NCBI GenBank assembly: GCA_000296795.1
Contig: BAFH01000003.1
Coordinates: 992,401 to 1,056,400, forward strand
Direction of reading: 5' to 3'
Length of the DNA: 64,000 bases
Source: Candidatus Jettenia caeni
GTDB lineage: Bacteria > Planctomycetota > Brocadiia > Brocadiales > Brocadiaceae
A model generated the notes under the pieces. It had not been told where the DNA came from and searched no databases. It saw only the letters and a list, made by a program, of their open reading frames with translations. This document shows, in pieces, positions 1 through 8,494 of the stretch. Each line of letters starts with the position of its first letter. Positions within the stretch are counted from its first letter, which is position 1. A program made the translations under genes and the position numbers.

Positions 1-357
1 CTTAGTTTTGGTAGAACTGACTGGACTTGCGTGATAGGCAAAACCTTTGCCCGTAACTGGTATGTATGTGCATAATCCTTCCACATATGTGTCAGATTTT
101 TCGGGCAGATGATGAGCGTTTCAAGGAAAAAGTCTTCCTCAAAAATCTTTGCTAAAGCTGTTGCTGTAAGGGTTTTCCCAAATCCAACAACATCACCAAT
201 CAAAACACCGTCTCTCTTATTCAAGTAATGTGCAGCTATTGAAACTGCCTTTTGCTGAAAGCTATGTAATTTCTCCTGCAAAATCTTTGGAATTTTAAAT
301 TCTGTTAAACCAGCACGGGCTTCGCGGGATAAATGATAAGCAATTTTGAGATAGATT
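1..357 (-). pseudogene. SNF2-family helicase fragment, out of frame with upstream PLD part and truncated by window edge
   Basis: Reading the minus strand from about 357 to 1 gives an uninterrupted frame without its own start. It contains FQQKAVSIAAHYLNKRDGV followed by a Walker A-like GDVVGFGKTLTA and then LIICPKNLTHMWKDY, which match SNF2 helicase motifs I and Ia. Deleting one base in the run around 353-360 would join it to the PLD part at 295-1029. The remaining helicase motifs lie outside the window. I read this as the second half of one gene broken by a +1 shift. Confidence 0.65.
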
Positions 358-1029
358 ATGATAAGGTGAGACCAATCTGTCAGCAGCCCAGCTATTATCA
401 ATTATTTCTGTTAATTCTTTGGATATATCTATGCACCATCTATCATTCCACCTGTCTTCAAACCATTTTGTTAGCTTTAATGCTGCATCCTGTTCCAAAA
501 CGTCAATGTTTAATTCACCCTGATGAAGCAGACCGGCAAGGGTTAAATTACTACTGCCAAGGTAACCAATAATGGGGCTTATCTTATCGTCTCTAAATAA
601 CAGATATAATTTGGCATGTAATGGGTGTCTCAAAAAAAGTTTAACAATAACCTTTTTGTCTTTTATCTGTTGAGATAACTTTCTTAAACCAATCTCGTCT
701 TCCTCGGTCGGGATGCCAATGGTTAATTGATCCTTAAACTCTTGTGCTAATTGCTTTCTTACGGCTGATGCTGTTTGATTGTCGATAATACCCTGTTCGG
801 TTTTATAGAAATATTCCCGTATAATCTCAAGAGGAGGTTTTTGCATACCTATGAGCAGCCTGCAGCAATTACCTTCATTGTCTTTTAGATTATCTATCCC
901 GGCAGCAACCTCTTTCCATCCTCTTAAGTTGAAATAACCAACGCAAAAGTCTGCCCTGTGGGATACCTCCAGGGTATTTTGTAATCCCTGAACTAAATGA
1001 TTTTCAATGTTATCAAATATTTTTGGCAT
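295..1029 (-). CDS. PLD-like N-terminal part of a SNF2-type helicase, cut by frameshift
   Basis: N-terminal 244 aa of a protein whose helicase half continues in another frame. A phospholipase-D-like (HKD) signature is visible: HAKLYLLF about residue 138, then GSSNLTLAG about 20 residues later. Families with an N-terminal PLD domain joined to a SNF2/HepA helicase are known and often lie in DNA-processing or defence islands; that role is inferred here. Up to SPY (about residue 222) the reading frame looks genuine. The last 20 residues look like out-of-frame translation, because the helicase frame begins just past them near position 358. Either a true frameshift or a sequencing error. Start ATG at 1029. 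Confidence 0.75.
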   Translation of the reverse strand: MPKIFDNIENHLVQGLQNTLEVSHRADFCVGYFNLRGWKEVAAGIDNLKDNEGNCCRLLIGMQKPPLEIIREYFYKTEQGIIDNQTASAVRKQLAQEFKDQLTIGIPTEEDEIGLRKLSQQIKDKKVIVKLFLRHPLHAKLYLLFRDDKISPIIGYLGSSNLTLAGLLHQGELNIDVLEQDAALKLTKWFEDRWNDRWCIDISKELTEIIDNSWAADRLVSPYHNLSQNCLSFIPRSPCWFNRI

Positions 1030-1332
1030 GGTTTGTTATTATCTGATTTTAGATTATCCGAATCTCCAAGCTTTTGTATTTATCGGAAAAAAGCTTATGT
1101 TATCCGGCGAGCGTATTATGCTACGAACCTTTTTATATTTCAAGAATTTTATTGACAATTACTAGTTCTTACTGTATAAATTAACTTTAATTGATGTACT
1201 ATAGAAGATTATATTTGTCGTATTATAAGGGCTTCGTTCATCTGTATCTTTCATGGTTCGAATGGACAAAGCCTTTTTCATTTCCTAAGCCCAGGGAATT
1301 ATCCATCTTACCCTTTTAGACCTTCCAACTAT

Positions 1333-1355
1333 TTAGCCACGAATGGACACGAATT
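1333..1355. repeat. Dispersed intergenic repeat (TTAGCCACGAATGGACACG type)
   Basis: The core TTAGCCACGAATGGACACG recurs in variant and inverted form at 2988-3020 (GGCTACGAATGAACACG, then ATTCGTGGCTA). Such short tracts are usual in intergenic DNA and have no visible coding role. Confidence 0.5.
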
Positions 1356-1408
1356 TACACGAATTGAGAACCAGATCTATGTATAGCCGGCGCCAGAAAT
1401 AAGTTGGC

Positions 1409-1460
1409 GTAGGGCAAGGCTTTTAGCTTTGCCAGGGGCAACCCTAAAGGGTCGCCCTAC
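1409..1460. repeat. 52-bp inverted-repeat element upstream of the zinc-ribbon gene
   Basis: Ends are GTAGGGC (1409-1415) and GCCCTAC (1454-1460), an exact inverted repeat, with further self-complementary pieces inside (CAAGGC and GCC; CCCTAAAGGG). It resembles the REP/MITE-like palindromes at 6687-6755, 26455-26484 and 51150-51180, which share GTAGGGG/GGGGCAA-type ends. Confidence 0.5.
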
Positions 1461-1538
1461 AAAGAAATGGCTGAATTATTACGTAAATTATTCAAATATT
1501 TTATTTTAAAAACCTATTTTAAGGAAGGAGGATTATGT

Positions 1539-1808
1539 ATGAACGCATTTTTTGTATGTCCCAAGTGCGGTAATGATAGAGAATTTAATATCTTTACCAG
1601 CAGTTTTCAGGCTATCAAACAGTCGCCTGAACTTGGGAAACGTGTGGATGAGAGTGATGTTTTGCCTAGTTTACGGCAAAACGATACCCACATTGAGTGT
1701 AAATGTTGCTTTCAGAGAATTGAATATGACAGCGCAGCAACGATTGGTAAGAGATATATTCAGATGACTCAAAAACTTTTAAAAGCAAAACATATCCCTG
1801 CCAGGTAG
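1539..1808 (+). CDS. Small double-CxxC zinc-ribbon protein, copy 1
   Basis: An 89-aa protein starting MNAFFVCPKCG, with CPKC near the N-terminus and CKCC about residue 55, the layout of a four-cysteine zinc ribbon. It is clearly homologous to the 83-aa protein at 50628-50879: both share FTSSFQ.IKQSP, RVDE and LPNLRQ-like segments and .IEC..CF. The ATG at 1539 was chosen because AAGGAGG lies just upstream and because the paralogue starts at the same place; an in-frame ATG at 1467 would add 24 unmatched residues. Function is unknown; nucleic-acid binding is only a guess. Confidence 0.8.
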   Translation: MNAFFVCPKCGNDREFNIFTSSFQAIKQSPELGKRVDESDVLPSLRQNDTHIECKCCFQRIEYDSAATIGKRYIQMTQKLLKAKHIPAR

Positions 1809-1849
1809 GGCATCTCACTTTCAATTCCTGAAGAAGACCATACAGCAAG

Positions 1850-1877
1850 CTTGAAAAGGTTTTAAAACCTTTTCAAG
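1850..1877. terminator. 28-bp perfect palindrome after the zinc-ribbon gene
   Basis: CTTGAAAAGGTTTT is followed directly by its exact reverse complement. It lies 41 bases past the stop at 1808 and before the end of the convergent rtcA (1941), so it may serve as a bidirectional terminator. There is no long T tract, so a protein-binding site is also possible. Confidence 0.45.
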
Positions 1878-1940
1878 AACTCTATGGCTGCAAAAAGACA
1901 GAATTTTTGTAATGTGATTTATTCAACCGTGTGGTACTGA

Positions 1941-2981
1941 TTACCTCTGGTGTATTTCTACAGACCCTTCCTCGTTTAATTTCCCGGAAACATTGATTGT
2001 TACCGGCAGGAATAATTTCACAACCTCAATATTTGTTAACAGATGCTGGGTAATCCTGGGCGTGATGAAGTATGATGTGCCTTTCGTGAGTGCAAGTGGG
2101 ATAATGATCTGGTCTGCAAGGTATTCATCAACAACTCCCTTCGTTTTCAGGAAAGAAAGGAACTCATCGCAAGCCTCATCGGCAACGGTTTCTGCGCGTT
2201 TGCCAATGGCGCCGAGACTAAAATAACAGCACTGGCTGTGTTCAAATTTTCCTGTCAGGAGTAACAGGGTGCCTCTTCCAATGGAAGGCGCTTCTTCTAT
2301 CGATATCTCATGGGGTATACCATACTCTGAGAGCCTTTTCTTTGCTTGCAATTGTTGCCGTTGAGCAACAGCTCTGTCGAGATTACCTACCATGGATATT
2401 CCCATTACCTGAATAAGTTTCCCTCTGTCCTCAATGTGTAATGGATGTTGTGGTCTTGCCGGGTGTATGGTAATAAAAACCTCGCCATTGCCACGCGGGT
2501 AAAAACCTGCCTTGATGATTTCTATTTCTGCATGAAAACCTGTGTGTTTCAGAAAGTATAACCACTGCAGCTTGAGGTAATCTGAACAAGGGCTATGGAT
2601 TACGTGTGTTCCCCCTGTTACGGTGATTGAAGAGGGTTTATCGCTTAAACTCAAGGGATAAAAGACAGATTGCAATACAAGAGGCACAGAGCCTGCCGTG
2701 CCAATATCAAAACGATACGTTCCTGTTTGTATTTCTCCTGGATAAAACTTAAGATCTGTGGACCGGAGATAGTTTCCGGTGACTTCTGCATTGCAGACTT
2801 TGGCGGTGGCATTCACTGCTTGTAAATGCTGGTAGCTAAGTCCAGGTGTTTTTCTATTGGCCCGTATATTGAATATCTCAAAAGGTTTTTTTGTAATAGA
2901 CGATAACGAGAGAGATGTGCGTAAAATTTGTCCACCTCCCTCGCCGAACGACCCATCGATTTTAATAATGTTCTCTTGCAT
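1941..2981 (-). CDS. rtcA: RNA 3'-terminal phosphate cyclase
   Basis: 346 aa, the usual length of RtcA, which converts RNA 3'-phosphate ends to 2',3'-cyclic phosphates using ATP through an enzyme-AMP intermediate. Seen: the N-terminal [12 protein letters not shown] block, RANRKTPGL, the [11 protein letters not shown] segment and a C-terminal TQHLLTN whose His (about residue 313) matches the adenylylated histidine of the family. No rtcB or rtcR lies nearby, so this is a stand-alone copy. ATG start; no strong ribosome-binding site is visible. Confidence 0.95.
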   Translation of the reverse strand: MQENIIKIDGSFGEGGGQILRTSLSLSSITKKPFEIFNIRANRKTPGLSYQHLQAVNATAKVCNAEVTGNYLRSTDLKFYPGEIQTGTYRFDIGTAGSVPLVLQSVFYPLSLSDKPSSITVTGGTHVIHSPCSDYLKLQWLYFLKHTGFHAEIEIIKAGFYPRGNGEVFITIHPARPQHPLHIEDRGKLIQVMGISMVGNLDRAVAQRQQLQAKKRLSEYGIPHEISIEEAPSIGRGTLLLLTGKFEHSQCCYFSLGAIGKRAETVADEACDEFLSFLKTKGVVDEYLADQIIIPLALTKGTSYFITPRITQHLLTNIEVVKLFLPVTINVSGKLNEEGSVEIHQR

Positions 2982-2987
2982 GTTTTT

Positions 2988-3020
2988 GGCTACGAATGAA
3001 CACGAATTTATTCGTGGCTA
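2988..3020. repeat. Inverted repeat related to 1333-1355
   Basis: GGCTACGAAT and ATTCGTGGCTA form an imperfect hairpin just upstream of rtcA. It is a second copy of the dispersed ACGAATGRACACGAATT repeat. Confidence 0.45.
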
Positions 3021-3032
3021 AACTTTCTCTGT

Positions 3033-3070
3033 ATAAAAACAAAAGGGTAGAGCATTGTATGCCCTACCCT
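3033..3070 (-). terminator. Rho-independent terminator of the cytochrome c gene
   Basis: On the minus strand AGGGTAGGGC and GCTCTACCCT form a 10-bp stem (one G:U pair) with a 7-base loop, followed by TTTTGTTTTT. It lies 40 bases past the stop of the cytochrome gene. Confidence 0.75.
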
Positions 3071-3109
3071 CCCTGTATTGGTCGAATAAACCTGTGTATT
3101 GCTTATACC

Positions 3110-3457
3110 CTATTTTCCATTGAATCCGCGAACTAACTGAACAAGAGGATCGAGGTCTGCAAGATCAACTCCAAGGTCTGAAAGTTTTACATAATTTGGA
3201 TTCTTTGTGCCGTTAGTCATGGATTCTTTCATCTGCGCATCAGTTCTTGACTTCTGATAATCAGGGCTGGTAAAGTCTGGTACGCCAAATTGCTTTCCGG
3301 CTTCACTACCTTTTCCATCTGCTCCATGGCATAGCTCACAGGTATCCTTATACGTTTTTTGGATATCTCCGGCATGTACCAGAGAACTTGAAAAGCCAAG
3401 ATATAAACCAAACATCGTTGCAAGAGAAATTGCACAGTAATTAAAAACCTTTTTCAA
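3110..3457 (-). CDS. Small secreted monohaem c-type cytochrome
   Basis: 115 aa with a signal peptide (about 1-29, ending VHA-GD) and one haem motif, CELCH, at residues 40-44. Met80 in ESMTNGT is the likely second axial ligand, as in class I cytochromes c. It would carry electrons in the periplasm or, in an anammox cell, the anammoxosome lumen; the location is inference. Start is TTG at 3457, supported by AGGAGG eight bases upstream. Monocistronic: divergent or distant neighbours and its own terminator. Confidence 0.9.
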   Translation of the reverse strand: MKKVFNYCAISLATMFGLYLGFSSSLVHAGDIQKTYKDTCELCHGADGKGSEAGKQFGVPDFTSPDYQKSRTDAQMKESMTNGTKNPNYVKLSDLGVDLADLDPLVQLVRGFNGK

Positions 3458-3562
3458 CTAAATTTCCTCCTAAAAAATGTTACCTTTGTTATGAATAAAT
3501 ACCACGAGATGTGTCTTAGCATAAATTTCATGGAAATTTCCCGGAATATGTATCACCTCCAA

Positions 3563-4078
3563 TCAAATCTGCTTTATTTTTAATTCTATAAATTTTATAA
3601 CGTTATTCAAGTCAATTTTGTTAAAAGTAGGTATTGGAGAGCGTGTCTGCAGAGTGCTTACAATTCTTATATGATTTTTGTATATCCTGTCTGTTGGTCC
3701 GATTGGTAAACAATTGTTATAGATTTCAATATAAGGATATCGATATTTTTTATAACCTTCGACAAGTACTATATCAACATCGGAATACGCATGATTCACA
3801 ATATCCTGTATTGAGAGAGGACGTTGATTAAGCCTTTTTATGATTGCTAACTTTTCTGGCGAAGATATGGAGACAATATCTGCTCCTGCTTCATAATGTC
3901 TGTAAGTATCCTTCCCCTCATAATCCATCTCAAAATGTGGAATATTGTATTTAATGGTTCCAACCCTATATCCCTTTTTCTTCAAGTACGGTATAATAAG
4001 TCCAATGAGGGTGGTCTTACCTACATTTTGTTTACCAATGATTGAAATAACAGGAAGATCTCTTGTGTCTTTTGGCAA
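3563..4078 (-). CDS. mobB: Molybdopterin-guanine dinucleotide biosynthesis adapter MobB
   Basis: 171 aa, typical MobB length. A P-loop GKQNVGKT sits at residues 15-22, followed by KKKGYRVGTIKY and YRHYEAGAD, and DIVLVEGYK later: the usual MobB order. The protein binds GTP and assists MobA in attaching GMP to molybdopterin for bis-MGD enzymes such as formate dehydrogenase and nitrite oxidoreductase-type proteins. No mobA is in the window. The first codon is TTG at 4078 with only a weak upstream Shine-Dalgarno match. Confidence 0.9.
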   Translation of the reverse strand: MPKDTRDLPVISIIGKQNVGKTTLIGLIIPYLKKKGYRVGTIKYNIPHFEMDYEGKDTYRHYEAGADIVSISSPEKLAIIKRLNQRPLSIQDIVNHAYSDVDIVLVEGYKKYRYPYIEIYNNCLPIGPTDRIYKNHIRIVSTLQTRSPIPTFNKIDLNNVIKFIELKIKQI

Positions 4079-4502
4079 AATTGTCTGCTTTTTTGAAAAA
4101 TAGCTTTATAAATCTTTAGAGATATTAAATTATTATTTAATTATTAAATATAGCTGTAGTTTTATAGTAAACCTTCCTAACGAAGGTTGATTTTTATCTG
4201 ATAAATCGTAGCAGTTCGATAATATCGTGTCAAGCGTTTTTACTTGTTATCGTATCTGGTATAATCAATCTGTTGTAAGAGGCATAATTTCATTTTTGGC
4301 TTTGTCTTAATTATTAATTATAATTATGTAGTTATAAATTTCTTGTCTTAAAGCAGGTAAATCTGCTATATATAAATATTTTGTATCGTAAGTGAGGAAC
4401 AAATTCGTTGGGAATTGTTGTTAACAAGAAAGATTATGTATGCCGTTGTAATTTTAATTTTACATAAGAATGTTTGTTTTCCTTTTGTAGTGGAGGGAGT
4501 AC
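4079..4502. other. AT-rich divergent intergenic region before the MoxR-Bat operon
   Basis: 424 bp between divergent mobB and moxR, very AT-rich with several ATTATTTAATTATTAA-like runs (about 4130-4150 and 4310-4330). No gene or structured RNA was recognised. It should hold promoters for both directions, but no unambiguous -35/-10 pair can be assigned by eye. Confidence 0.4.
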
Positions 4503-5492
4503 ATGGAACCGGATGTTAAAAAGATTACAGAAAGGGTAAAACAAGAAAGTGATTTCGTGAATACCCTGATGTACGAAGTTGGCAAGGTAATTGTAGGCCA
4601 GAAGTATTTAATTGAAAGGTTATTAATCGGCATTCTTTCAAATGGGCATGTATTATTAGAAGGTGTACCGGGATTGGCAAAAACGCTGACAGTTATGACT
4701 CTTGCCAAGGCAATGCATGCCAGTTTTCAAAGGGTACAATTTACCCCGGACTTACTCCCTGCTGATTTGATCGGTACTCTTATTTATAATCCCAAAAGCG
4801 GTGATTTTACCGTAAGGAAAGGGCCTATCTTTACCAATATTGTTTTGGCCGATGAGATTAACCGCGCTCCTGCAAAAGTGCAAAGCGCGCTCCTGGAGGC
4901 TATGCAGGACAGGCAAGTTACCATCGGGGATCAAACATTTACCCTGGAAGACCCATTCCTTGTATTAGCTACTCAAAATCCGATAGAACATGAAGGCACC
5001 TACCCGCTACCTGAAGCTCAGGTAGATCGTTTTATGTTTAAATTGAACGTTACCTATCCTGATAAAAAGGAAGAACGGGAGATTCTCGACCGGATGGCGT
5101 TGACAAACAAGGATTTTCGTATAAACCCTGTAATTTCTCCCAAAGATATTCTGCGGTTGCGCTCCCTGATCGATGATATCTATATAGATGATAAGATTAA
5201 AGATTATATTATTGATATCATATTTGCATCGAGGGATCCAAAGGCATATAACCTTAAATTAGATGAGTTCATAGAATATGGCGCATCTCCGCGGGCGACC
5301 ATCTATCTTACCCTTGCTGCCAAGGCGCATGCCTTTATAAAGGGCAGGGGATTTGTGACTCCCCAGGATATAAAATCGATAGGGATGGATGTTCTTCGCC
5401 ATAGAGTGATTGTAACGTATGAAGCTGAGGCAGAAGAGATGAAGTCCGAAGATATTATACAAAAGATATTTGATACCGTAGAAGTGCCATAA
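4503..5492 (+). CDS. moxR: MoxR-family AAA+ ATPase
   Basis: 329 aa. Walker A GVPGLAKT (54-61), Walker B IVLADEIN (113-120), then APAKVQSALLEAM and sensor 1 LATQNP, all typical of MoxR. These ATPases act with von Willebrand factor A (VWA) proteins to mature or remodel protein complexes, often metal enzymes or envelope complexes. It heads a co-directional run of ten genes; the next is a DUF58 protein 71 bp downstream. GGAGG lies seven bases before the ATG. Confidence 0.95.
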   Translation: MEPDVKKITERVKQESDFVNTLMYEVGKVIVGQKYLIERLLIGILSNGHVLLEGVPGLAKTLTVMTLAKAMHASFQRVQFTPDLLPADLIGTLIYNPKSGDFTVRKGPIFTNIVLADEINRAPAKVQSALLEAMQDRQVTIGDQTFTLEDPFLVLATQNPIEHEGTYPLPEAQVDRFMFKLNVTYPDKKEEREILDRMALTNKDFRINPVISPKDILRLRSLIDDIYIDDKIKDYIIDIIFASRDPKAYNLKLDEFIEYGASPRATIYLTLAAKAHAFIKGRGFVTPQDIKSIGMDVLRHRVIVTYEAEAEEMKSEDIIQKIFDTVEVP

Positions 5493-5563
5493 TGATAAAA
5501 CCGATGAAAAAGATATGCCGCGGATTTTACAAATATCAGTAATCCCTCATAAGGAATTTTATT

Positions 5564-6439
5564 ATGATCTCAAAAGATATATTAAAAAAAATCCAGCAAG
5601 TTGAGATCCATACCCGCCGCCTCGTTAATGAGGCATTTGTAGGTGAGTATCACAGTGTATTTAAAGGGCGCGGTATGGAGTTTGATGAAGTGCGAGAGTA
5701 TCAGCCAGGTGATGAAATCCGGACTATTGACTGGAATGTAACGGCGCGTATGGGTCGACCCTTTATTAAACGCTATGTAGAAGAACGGGAGTTAACCGTG
5801 ATGCTTCTTGTGGATGTAAGCGCCTCGGGAAATTTTGGGTCGATAAGGCAGTTGAAAAACGAGGTTGCAATAGAGATCTGTGCGCTCCTGGCATTTTCTG
5901 CCATAAAGAATAATGATAAAGTAGGCCTGATCATGTTTACGAATACCGTTGAAAAATTCATTCCTCCCAAAAAAGGGCAAAAACATGTGTTAAGAGTTAT
6001 TCGGGAACTTCTCTGTTCGACTCCCGCCGGAAAGGGAACCAATATTCCTGTTGCGCTGGAATATCTGAATAAGATATCATCGAGACGTACGATTTCTTTT
6101 GTGGTGTCCGATTTTATCGCAAATGATTATGCTCATGCGTTACGCATTGCAAATAAAAAACATGATGTGATCGCAATTACTATTGTAGACCCCAGAGAGC
6201 AGGAATTGCCTGATGTGGGTTTTATAGAATTAAAGGATGCAGAGTCCGGCGAGGTAATTTTGGTTGATACGGCGCATGTCCTGGCGAGAAAAGAATTTCA
6301 TAAGATGAAGAGTCGTCAAATTCAGGAACGTTCAAAGCTGTTTCGGTCAATGGGTGTTGATGAAATTGTAATCAATACCAATAAACATCATGTAGAACCT
6401 ATTGTTCGCTTCTTCAGGATGAGGGAGAACCGGTATTAA
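5564..6439 (+). CDS. DUF58 / VWA-like protein
   Basis: 291 aa. The DUF58 hallmark is present: RGMEFDEVREYQPGDEIR, then IDWNVTARMGRP and a VWA-like MLLVDVSASG (about residue 85). DUF58 proteins are regular partners of MoxR ATPases. The first strand ends in DVSAS, close to the MIDAS consensus DxSxS, so metal binding is possible. No signal peptide or membrane segment is seen, suggesting a cytosolic protein. AAGGA precedes the ATG. Confidence 0.92.
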   Translation: MISKDILKKIQQVEIHTRRLVNEAFVGEYHSVFKGRGMEFDEVREYQPGDEIRTIDWNVTARMGRPFIKRYVEERELTVMLLVDVSASGNFGSIRQLKNEVAIEICALLAFSAIKNNDKVGLIMFTNTVEKFIPPKKGQKHVLRVIRELLCSTPAGKGTNIPVALEYLNKISSRRTISFVVSDFIANDYAHALRIANKKHDVIAITIVDPREQELPDVGFIELKDAESGEVILVDTAHVLARKEFHKMKSRQIQERSKLFRSMGVDEIVINTNKHHVEPIVRFFRMRENRY

Positions 6440-6468
6440 CAGGTATTCGTTCCATTAACCCCAATTGT

Positions 6469-6492
6469 AGAGACGCAAGATGTTGCGTCTCT
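6469..6492. repeat. Hairpin repeat AGAGACGCAA-GATG-TTGCGTCTCT
   Basis: A perfect 10-bp stem with a 4-base loop. The same motif recurs in degenerate form at about 34765, 34893 and 46620, so it is a dispersed intergenic palindrome. Here it may also act as a weak terminator or processing site after the DUF58 gene. Confidence 0.6.
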
Positions 6493-6509
6493 CCAGGGGA
6501 ATGAACCTA

Positions 6510-6680
6510 CCCCTGACTCCTCTTAAGAGGGGAATAAACACACCCCCAACCCCCTCTCAAAAGGGGAGTGTAAAAGTCCCCTCCAGGGAGGGGATTGAGG
6601 GGTGGGTAAAAAAGAAAAATCGTTGGGTTTTGCCTTTTAAAACCCGATCTAATTTAAACGTATAGGAAATTCAATATTTA
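6510..6680. repeat. MITE-like repeat, copy 1
   Basis: C-rich and G-rich complementary arms (CCCCCTCTCAAAAGGGGAG; CCCCTCCAGGGAGGGG; GAGGGGTGGGTAAAA) are followed by GTTGGGTTT...CCTTTTAAAACCC and a GTATAGGAA tail. The same order of modules recurs at 23096-23235 and, rearranged, at 46655-46850. Short open frames here are artefacts of the repeat. Confidence 0.65.
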
Positions 6681-6686
6681 TTGTAG

Positions 6687-6755
6687 GGGAGAAGCATTTG
6701 CCGTTATTGGCCTGAAATACTACTTATATGCTGAACGGCAAATGCTTCGCCCCTT
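6687..6755. repeat. Long imperfect inverted repeat in front of the BatD-like gene
   Basis: GGGGAGAAGCATTTGCCGTT on the left pairs with AACGGCAAATGCTTCGCCCC on the right with one mismatch, around a spacer of about 22 bases. It lies 57 bp before the chosen start at 6812. It could be a MITE-type insertion or a stem that affects translation of the downstream gene. Confidence 0.6.
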
Positions 6756-6811
6756 ACGCCTGGCCGCAAAACAAAAGTAGCCGACGGCCTAATTTATCAA
6801 GGTTAATTGAT

Positions 6812-7825
6812 ATGGTTATAGTTATAAACAGGCAACATGCACTGAGTAGTACCCTATTGATTTTCATAGTATTTGTATATACACTGATACCGTTAAAGAA
6901 TACAGCTTTTACCCGTGAACCGGACAATATCGGAAAGTTAGCCTTGCCAGAAGCCACAGCAAGTGTGGATAAATCTGAGGTAATGATTGGCGATAAAATA
7001 ACGTTGAAAGTTCACGTAAAGTACAAGGATGCTATTACGATACAGTTCCCTGAGCCTGATCAACAAATCGGGGCATTTACGGTAAAAGGATCAGGGGTTG
7101 TTGAAGGGCCAAGAAAGGATCGCGATGGATATTCTCTGGTTGAACGAAGTTATATACTGAGTTCATATGAAATTGGACATGCAACAATTCCACCCTTGAA
7201 AATAAACTATAAGGGCGCTCAGGATGAAGGCGAGGTTACTACGAATGAGATAACGATCGAGATTAAAGGGGTTATAAAGGAAGAAGAGTCAGTAACCGAT
7301 ATAAAAGATATTATTCCGCCGATAGAGATACCTGCGAATTATAAACGATTCATGTATTGGGTTTTTGTGGGACTCGGCGGGCTGTTTATTGCTGGCATTC
7401 TTTATGGATTTTTCCATAAAATGAAAAAAAGGCAAACAACGCAGGAACAAAAATATAGAAAGAGAACTCCACACGAGGTTGCCTATGAATTGCTGGAACA
7501 GTTATTAAAAGAGGATTTAGTTGGCAAAGGATTAACCAAGGAGTATTATTATCGTATAACAGATATCCTGCGGCATTATATTGAGGACCGGTTTGGCTTG
7601 CTGGCGCCAGAACGAACAACGGAAGAGTTCCTCGCAGAAATGGCGCATACGAATAGGCTGGAAGATAGCCATAAAAGATTAATTCGTGAATTTCTTGAAC
7701 ACGCTGACATGGTGAAATATGCAAAGTATGGGCCATCTAACATAGAGGTTAAAGAGGCTTATGATAGAGCGAAACGATTGGTCGATGAAACAAAAGAACG
7801 TTTAGAAGAGGAGGTGGTTGTCTGA
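6812..7825 (+). CDS. BatD-like membrane protein with DUF4381-like cytosolic tail
   Basis: 337 aa from the ATG at 6812, chosen because the longer frame from 6728 would translate the inverted repeat at 6687-6755. Order: N-terminal hydrophobic segment (about 9-28), an Ig-like periplasmic beta domain (VDKSEVMIGDKITLKV...), one membrane helix about 181-200 (YWVFVGLGGLFIAGILYG), then a basic stretch and a helical cytosolic domain with TPHEVAYELLEQL, YYYRITDILRHYIEDRFG and PERTTEEFL. Short BatD-like/DUF4381-like proteins commonly sit between DUF58 and BatA in such operons. The exact role is unknown; it probably scaffolds the VWA proteins at the membrane. Confidence 0.75.
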   Translation: MVIVINRQHALSSTLLIFIVFVYTLIPLKNTAFTREPDNIGKLALPEATASVDKSEVMIGDKITLKVHVKYKDAITIQFPEPDQQIGAFTVKGSGVVEGPRKDRDGYSLVERSYILSSYEIGHATIPPLKINYKGAQDEGEVTTNEITIEIKGVIKEEESVTDIKDIIPPIEIPANYKRFMYWVFVGLGGLFIAGILYGFFHKMKKRQTTQEQKYRKRTPHEVAYELLEQLLKEDLVGKGLTKEYYYRITDILRHYIEDRFGLLAPERTTEEFLAEMAHTNRLEDSHKRLIREFLEHADMVKYAKYGPSNIEVKEAYDRAKRLVDETKERLEEEVVV

Positions 7826-7859
7826 TGCCTATGTTGATTACCTTCAGGAGTGATAAGAT

Positions 7860-8489
7860 ATGTTGTCGGTATGTCTGGGCAAATGTAGTTGCTTCTCTGC
7901 AAAGGTATTGTCCCGGGTATTGATTGTACGTCTATTTTTAAACCTTTTCTTAAAGGGTAAAAAAATGGTAAAAGCGCCAGAAAAATTCTTGGATGAGTAT
8001 TTACGTCATCAAAAAGGTCTTGTAAGTAATATAGTCACAAAGACAGCAAGGGAACCGATGCATAGTGTTTCAGAAGAAGAAATGGCAAGGCTTAAATTAA
8101 ATTTACAGATGTTATGGGCTATTTATAACACGCCAGAGATCAAAGAGATCCTTTCCAGAAAACATAGAATCCACTTCCTGGATATGAGAGGAGCCAAGGT
8201 AAGCTTAACGCTAAGCTATGTGGATCATGGTATTCTCATGGAATATGAGTTAGACATGGGCAGCAAAAAAGAGCTTGCAGGCGCTCAATTATATAAGCAG
8301 GCAGAGATGAATTTACAGAGATATTTTACTCATAAGGAAGGAACTGAAGAACTTCTTAAGACTGAGAATCCGGCGCTTCAAACGGTGGTGGATGTTTTCA
8401 TAGGGAGAGAACTTTTAGAATCAGAAGTCTGGAACGCTATTGCAAAAGGGGAGCAGATCCAGTTATCAACAATGTCATATCTTGTTTAA
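7860..8489 (+). CDS. Uncharacterised protein of the MoxR-Bat operon
   Basis: 209 aa, not recognised. Two starts compete: ATG 7860 (AGGAG nine bases before) adds a 35-residue hydrophobic/basic leader, while ATG 7965 (AAAGGG seven bases before) starts MVKAPEKFLDEYL and leaves a purely soluble protein. The body is helical and acidic/basic mixed, with LNLQMLWAIYNTPEIKEIL and a short beta region (KVSLTLSYVDHGILMEYEL). It sits 34 bp after the BatD-like gene and 5 bp before batA, so a role with the Bat proteins is likely but its nature is open. Confidence 0.65.
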   Translation: MLSVCLGKCSCFSAKVLSRVLIVRLFLNLFLKGKKMVKAPEKFLDEYLRHQKGLVSNIVTKTAREPMHSVSEEEMARLKLNLQMLWAIYNTPEIKEILSRKHRIHFLDMRGAKVSLTLSYVDHGILMEYELDMGSKKELAGAQLYKQAEMNLQRYFTHKEGTEELLKTENPALQTVVDVFIGRELLESEVWNAIAKGEQIQLSTMSYLV

Positions 8490-8494
8490 GGGTA

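Noticed and set aside
1200-1280. tRNA-like GGTTCGAAT near 1256
   Set aside because: Flanking bases do not form an acceptor stem or a cloverleaf.
6480-6665. 61-codon open frame after the DUF58 gene
   Set aside because: Lies fully in the dispersed C/G-rich repeat; the peptide is a translation of repeat arms.
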